A stretch of 64,000 bases of DNA. Source: Microbacterium aurugineum (GTDB lineage: Bacteria > Actinomycetota > Actinomycetes > Actinomycetales > Microbacteriaceae). This document shows positions 60,332 through 64,000 of the stretch, in pieces. The stretch lies in contig NZ_CP078078.1 in the NCBI RefSeq assembly GCF_023101205.1, positions 2,613,411-2,677,410 of the forward strand, read 5' to 3'. The first letter of the stretch is position 1, and every line of letters begins with the position of its first letter. The translations under genes and the position numbers were made by a program. The notes beneath the pieces are model-generated. The model searched no databases, was not told where the DNA came from, and saw only the letters and a list, made by a program, of their open reading frames with translations.

Positions 60332-62035
60332 GTGGAACCATTGAGAGGCATCGCGTTCGCTGGCTATCGGAGCTTCGCTTCAAGTGAACTGATGGTGCTC
60401 GCGCCCCTCGCAAAGATCAACCTGATCGCGGGACAGAACAACACAGGGAAGTCGAATGTGCTCCGCGCCGTGGCGAGCGCTCTAGGCGCTGACGTCGGCC
60501 CTGGAGCGTGGGATCGACCGCTTGGTGATGCCGAGCATCGACCTGTGCGGCTCGTTGCGCACGATCGAGCTTCGGTCGCTGATTGGCTTGATTCCTCGGG
60601 GCGTGTCCGAGCGTTCGATGAGAAGCTAAACGACTTCATCTCCGCGATGAAACTTGAGGTCGGCGAAGCTTCAAGTCGGTACCTGTGGCTCGGAAGCGTA
60701 CCGGGCGAGGTCGTCGACGGGCTCTATCAGGAGTGGGCGCAGGCTATCGGCCGCGACCATTTCGCGTCTGAACTATCTGGCGCCTTGACTAACACCACCG
60801 GCGGCGGTCACGGCGGTGATGCCCGCAGGGTGATCAACGTGCTTGCGTCTCGGCAACCCAAGCATCCACCGGTGTTCCGGGTTGAAGGTATACGTGAAAT
60901 ATCGGACTCGAGCGACGATGAGCCCGACTTCAACGGCCGTAGTATTAAACGCAGGTTGCTTGAGCTCCAAGCGCCCAGTACGCAACGGCTAGCCGACAAA
61001 GAACTGTTTCAGTCCATTCAAGAATTCGTTCGTGCGGTGATGGACGACGATACCGTAACCATTGACGTACCTCACGACCTGTCGACGATTCATGTAACCC
61101 AGCAAGGTCATACCCTTCCAATCGAATACGTAGGTACCGGCGTTCATGAGGTGGTGATTTTGGCTGCCGCAGGTACGATTATCCAAGATTCTGTGGTCTG
61201 CATAGAGGAGCCGGAGGTTCACCTCCACCCAATGCTGCAACGCAAACTCCTGCGTTATTTAGCTTCTAGCACCTCGAACCAGTACTTCATAGCAACTCAC
61301 TCCGCACATATGTTGGATTCTGAGTTGGGCGCGATCTTTCATATCACTCGCTCGGGTGGCACGTCCTCAATCCGCTATGCGGGATCCGCGAGCGAGCGAG
61401 CTGCGGTATGCGCAGATCTGGGGTATCGGCCGTCCGATCTCGTACAGACGAACGCGGTGTTGTGGGTGGAGGGTCCATCGGATCGCACCTATCTCAAGCA
61501 CTGGATTGAGAAGATCAAACCGGGAGTTTTCGTCGAGGGACTGCACTATTCGATCATGTTCTATGGTGGATCTCTCCTAAGCGAACTTTCTCCACTAGAT
61601 CGGGATGAGGTGGACGAGTTTATCTCTCTGCGCTCTCTGAACAGATACATGGCCGTCTTGATCGATTCCGATCGTCGTCGGTCAGGCGCGAAGCTGAACG
61701 CCAGCAAGCGACGGGTTATCGAGGCGCTGCGTCAAGACTCGGAGACGAGCGTCGCCTGGGTCACAGCTGGCTACACGATCGAGAACTATGTTCCTGAGAG
61801 CGTTTTGTCTGAGGCAGTCAAACGATCGCACCCGAGCGTTTCTTCCAAAAGGTTCGAGCCGCAGACGCAGTGGTCTAATCCTCTAGCCCCTGACCGAATC
61901 GGCGTTAAGCGCCCGAGTAAGACCGCTGTCGCAAGAGCTGCGGTGCAGTCATGGGGGGATGAGTGGCCTCTGAACCTCAAGAGGCAGGTCAACGCGGTGA
62001 TCGCTCTCATTGAGCGTGCGAACGCCCACACATAA
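60332..62035 (+). CDS. OLD-family ATPase/TOPRIM endonuclease
   Basis: 567 aa. The N-terminal ABC-type ATPase has Walker A GQNNTGKS (34-41) and Walker B VVCIEEPEVHLHP (about 289-301), then FIATHSAHML. The C-terminal TOPRIM nuclease has WVEGPSDRTYLKHWIEK (about 380) and the acidic LIDSDRRR (about 445). OLD nucleases act in phage defence. No UvrD-like partner is adjacent, fitting the stand-alone class. Codon usage and lower GC differ from neighbours, suggesting transfer. GTG 60332 is used; earlier starts are possible. Confidence 0.88.
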   Translation: MEPLRGIAFAGYRSFASSELMVLAPLAKINLIAGQNNTGKSNVLRAVASALGADVGPGAWDRPLGDAEHRPVRLVAHDRASVADWLDSSGRVRAFDEKLNDFISAMKLEVGEASSRYLWLGSVPGEVVDGLYQEWAQAIGRDHFASELSGALTNTTGGGHGGDARRVINVLASRQPKHPPVFRVEGIREISDSSDDEPDFNGRSIKRRLLELQAPSTQRLADKELFQSIQEFVRAVMDDDTVTIDVPHDLSTIHVTQQGHTLPIEYVGTGVHEVVILAAAGTIIQDSVVCIEEPEVHLHPMLQRKLLRYLASSTSNQYFIATHSAHMLDSELGAIFHITRSGGTSSIRYAGSASERAAVCADLGYRPSDLVQTNAVLWVEGPSDRTYLKHWIEKIKPGVFVEGLHYSIMFYGGSLLSELSPLDRDEVDEFISLRSLNRYMAVLIDSDRRRSGAKLNASKRRVIEALRQDSETSVAWVTAGYTIENYVPESVLSEAVKRSHPSVSSKRFEPQTQWSNPLAPDRIGVKRPSKTAVARAAVQSWGDEWPLNLKRQVNAVIALIERANAHT

Positions 62036-62660
62036 CGGTGTCGCGACCGCCTCCGCGGTCGTAGCCGCGCAAGCACCCGAGCGGGCACTCTGCGATCTCC
62101 TCAAGCCTGGCCAGCGTCGCATTCACTTCAAGCGTGACAGCCGACGCCGTCAGCCCCTTTCGCGCATGTGCGCTCTCAACGTGCGCATGTCTGTCTGGGA
62201 CGTGAAACAACGATCCGAAAACGAGGTTCGCCCACTCTCACCTGGCGCTCGATGTGGAGGCCGTCCGTGCTGGGGTCGGGCAACTGATCATCGAACGAGA
62301 CGATTCTCTGCAACGTGCCGATCGGCTTCTGTCGCCGAAGTGATCCCGTCTCGCTCGGTCATCAGGGATGCAGTGTCGGCATGTCGCTCCACATGAGCAT
62401 CCGCTGCCCTTGGGTAAGCGATGCCGTCGCCTGGTGCTACTCGAACGGGGGCGATTGGATACGTCGCGTCGGCACGATTGTCGAGTCCCGGGTCACCCGG
62501 CTGTAGAAACACGTGAGCCTGGCTCGTCATACCATCCGGAAGACTGCCAGGCTCCGAGGGCTACTGCCCGCCGTAATGGAAGTCTAACTTGTGCACGCTG
62601 CAACGGGGCAGCAGCCGGAACGGCGGTACCGATGTCGGTCGTCACAGCTAATCTCCTCAC
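62036..62660. other. 625-base stretch without a supportable gene
   Basis: A short hairpin (62044-62061) follows the OLD gene. The rest has several short overlapping frames on both strands, none with a Shine-Dalgarno, known motif or neighbours' codon pattern. The longest (62010-62396 + and 62288-62530 -) look like chance. A short + frame ending at 62506 (SNGGDWIRRVGTIVES) might be a decayed small gene. Base composition is uneven, as in degraded island DNA. Confidence 0.55.
62044..62061 (+). terminator. Hairpin after the OLD gene
   Basis: CGACCGC and GCGGTCG form a 7-bp stem with loop CTCC nine bases after the stop codon. No U-tract. Confidence 0.5.
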
Positions 62661-62840
62661 ATGACCGTGAGATGCCCCACAGCCCGCGTTGTGATCAGCT
62701 CCGAGGCTGAAGCGATCGCAGCAGCCCGACGCGCGCACAAACCGGTACGCGCGATGCGATGCCACTACTGCGGATGGTGGCACGTCGTCGGAATCGGCTC
62801 GCCACTGGAGCGTCCGTCGAGGCCCCGTAGGCGCCGCTAA
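62661..62840 (+). CDS. Small CxxC protein, mobile-element-type
   Basis: 59 aa reading MTVRCPTARVVISSEAEAIA, then RAMRCHYCGWWHVVG near the end and an Arg/Pro-rich tail. One Cys near the N-terminus plus CHYC and a following WH pattern suggest a small zinc-ribbon-like protein, a type often seen in actinobacterial islands and phages. ATG start after TCTCCTCAC. It lies between the OLD region and the tRNAs. Confidence 0.6.
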   Translation: MTVRCPTARVVISSEAEAIAAARRAHKPVRAMRCHYCGWWHVVGIGSPLERPSRPRRRR

Positions 62841-62924
62841 GCATCTGTCGTCGTCGCGCCGTTGACCGTCACGAGAGCTGCACAACGTCCGCAGCAGCAT
62901 CCCAGATCCCGCTCCAGATACGAC

Positions 62925-62949
62925 AAAACCCCCGGAAATCCGGGGGTTT
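62925..62949 (-). terminator. Rho-independent terminator after tRNA-Met
   Basis: On the minus strand, AAACCCCCGGA pairs with TCCGGGGGTTT (11 bp, short loop) and is followed by TTTTG, an unusually complete intrinsic terminator for this genome. It is 8 bases downstream of the tRNA-Met 3' end. Confidence 0.85.
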
Positions 62950-62956
62950 GAATCTG

Positions 62957-63030
62957 TAGCAGGAGCGGGGCTTGAACCCGCGACCTCACGATTATGAGTC
63001 GTGCGCTCTCACCAACTGAGCTACCCTGCC
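62957..63030 (-). tRNA. tRNA-Met (CAT)
   Basis: A 74-base cloverleaf. Acceptor GGCAGGG pairs with TCCTGCT (two G-U pairs); D-arm GCTCAGTTGGTGAGAGC; anticodon loop CTCATAA with anticodon CAT; T-arm GCGGG-TTCAAGC-CCCGC; discriminator A. CCA is not encoded. The lack of an initiator-type stem indicates elongator Met (or the Ile2 type, which also has CAT and cannot be excluded by eye). Confidence 0.93.
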
Positions 63031-63064
63031 GCACGGCATCCATCCGTGTGAGAAGAATGCTGCG

Positions 63065-63136
63065 AGCCCCGAGTCAGGATTGAACTGACGACCCCTTCCT
63101 TACCATGGAAGTGCTCTGCCACTGAGCTATCGGGGC
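63065..63136 (-). tRNA. tRNA-Thr (GGT)
   Basis: A 72-base cloverleaf. Acceptor GCCCCGA/TCGGGGC is perfect; D-arm GCTCAGTGGCAGAGC; anticodon stem CTTCC/GGAAG with loop ATGGTAA (anticodon GGT); T-arm GTCAG-TTCAATC-CTGAC; discriminator T as read. CCA is not encoded. It is 34 bases upstream of tRNA-Met and probably co-transcribed with it. Confidence 0.92.
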
Positions 63137-63204
63137 GTGCTGCCCGCGCGGGGCAACCGTACGAGAATACCATCACTGTGGCGTCCCCATGAAATCGAGG
63201 CGGG

Positions 63205-64000
63205 TCAATACGAGGTTCGACCAGCGTTCGCCTTGAGCCACGGCATCGGATCGATGGTCGATCCGTTGACGATGAGTTCGAAGTGCAGATGAGCGCCGTA
63301 CGAGCGGCCGGTGTTGCCGGTCTTACCGACGATGTCGCCGACCTTCACGGTGTCGCCCGCCTTGACCTGCAGAGACCCGTACTGCATGTGCGAATAGTGG
63401 CTGGTGATGACCTGGCCGTCGATGACGTGGTCGATGTAGACCGTGACACCGTAGGCGGCGCCCTGCTCCGTCGCGATGCGGACGGTGCCGTCGGCGATCG
63501 CCTGGATGGGCGCACCGTCGCCGGGGACGAAGTCGATGCCCTCGTGCAGACGCCCGCTGCGCATGCCGTATCCGTAGCTCATGCCGACCCCGACGAGGAA
63601 CGGCCACTGGATGGCGGCGTCGGGGTCGTTCGTGAAGACCTCACCCGAGTAGTTGATGCCCTGCTCGGCGGCGACCTCGACCAGCGAAACCGTGCTGAAG
63701 TCATCCGAACGAGCGAGAGACTCGTTCTCGACTGCGCCCGGTGCGACGAACGCCTGGATCTCTGCGGCGGCGGAATCCTTCGCGTCGGAACCTGCGGACG
63801 AGACCAGCGAGGTCGCTGACATCGCAGTGCGGCCCTGCACCGCAGCCACAGCCTCCGCGGGAAGCGTCATGGACACGGCGAGGAGTCCGGCGAGACTCAT
63901 CACTCCGACGGTCGCCCCGACGGTGACGAGCTTGCGGATGCTGCGTGGACGGCGCGGCCCGACGTGCGCGGACTCGGGCTCGGAGGACTCGCTCGCCTCC
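63205..64000 (-). CDS. M23-family peptidoglycan endopeptidase (5' end outside window)
   Basis: The C-terminal part of a secreted peptidase. It has a hydrophobic signal/anchor helix near the visible start (VTVGATVGVMSLAGLLAVSM, preceded by basic PRRPRSIRKL), a linker, and the LytM catalytic domain with zinc ligands in LHEGIDF (HxxxD) and AHLHFEL (HxH). It would cleave peptide cross-links in the wall. The frame stays open to base 64000, so the N-terminus (cytoplasmic Ser/Glu-rich stretch) lies beyond the window. It is transcribed toward the tRNAs. Confidence 0.9.
   Translation of the reverse strand, partial: EASESSEPESAHVGPRRPRSIRKLVTVGATVGVMSLAGLLAVSMTLPAEAVAAVQGRTAMSATSLVSSAGSDAKDSAAAEIQAFVAPGAVENESLARSDDFSTVSLVEVAAEQGINYSGEVFTNDPDAAIQWPFLVGVGMSYGYGMRSGRLHEGIDFVPGDGAPIQAIADGTVRIATEQGAAYGVTVYIDHVIDGQVITSHYSHMQYGSLQVKAGDTVKVGDIVGKTGNTGRSYGAHLHFELIVNGSTIDPMPWLKANAGRTSY

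Noticed and set aside
62288..62530. 80-codon minus-strand frame in the gap after the OLD gene
   Set aside because: No ribosome site, no motif, mixed codon pattern; likely chance.
62957..63030. Search for a duplicated tRNA-Met 3' end as island attachment site
   Set aside because: No second copy of the T-arm/acceptor sequence was found by eye between 60200 and 62950.
1..64000. CRISPR arrays, insertion sequences, integrases, rRNA genes
   Set aside because: None seen: no regular spaced repeats, no transposase or integrase motifs, no rRNA-like stretches.

Overview
This window is chromosomal DNA of a motile, high-GC actinobacterium. Gene content and order (actinobacterial flagellar locus ending in csrA, Asp23/ECF-sigma envelope module, frequent GTG starts, four-base ATGA/GTGA stop-start overlaps) suggest Microbacteriaceae, most likely Microbacterium. 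That assignment is an inference from gene content; no marker gene was compared.

Layout. (1) 1-7391 holds the first part of the flagellar locus on the + strand: fliF (partial)-fliG-fliH-fliI-fliJ-fliK-flgD-flgE. (2) 7392-21059 is a block of unrelated genes, mostly ion and small-molecule transport: an AGCS symporter, a SulP transporter with a divergent MerR regulator, a TrkH-type K+ transporter, NhaA, two back-to-back TetR-ABC exporter modules around a 37-bp palindrome, and an ArsO-like flavoprotein with a divergent ArsR. (3) 21060-30317 resumes the flagellar locus: flbD-motA-motB-fliM-fliN-fliO-fliP-fliQ-fliR-flhB-flhA-csrA. (4) 30314-39985, mostly on the - strand: a membrane protein with a degenerate GGDEF-like domain, a histidine kinase, a response regulator in a tsaE-alr-acpS operon, glmS and coaA, then a Ppx/GppA phosphatase (+). 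(5) 39990-44474 is a damaged polysaccharide locus. A VanZ-like gene (+) and a CapD-like dehydratase (-) are cut off at the same point near 40333, followed by gtrA, a GT2 transferase and a GT39-like membrane protein. (6) 44553-47758: glmM, rpsI, rplM and an endonuclease/exonuclease/phosphatase-family protein. (7) 47841-51271 is an unrecognised WXG100/type-VII-like five-gene module behind a strong -10 and a 5'-truncated remnant. (8) 51298-55221: truA, an APC permease with a collapsed rraA remnant, and a QorR-like/QorB-like divergent redox pair. (9) 55283-59346 is a nine-gene envelope-stress module (Asp23 proteins, AmaP-like anchor, CsbD, ECF sigma). (10) 59533-62840: an unknown small protein, an L-rhamnose mutarotase, an OLD-family ATPase/TOPRIM nuclease of atypical base composition, a decayed 0.6-kb stretch and a small CxxC protein. 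(11) 62957-63136: tRNA-Met and tRNA-Thr, then a partial M23 peptidase gene running off the end.

How the parts work together. The two flagellar blocks encode the MS ring, C ring, export apparatus, hook and motor. glmS and glmM supply amino sugars; alr supplies D-alanine for the wall; acpS and coaA serve CoA and acyl-carrier-protein metabolism. Several loci carry signs of deletion: the vanZ/capD junction, the collapsed rraA and the headless ORF at 47876. The accessory block between flgE and flbD, the WXG100-like module and the OLD nuclease next to the tRNAs are the parts most likely to differ between strains.
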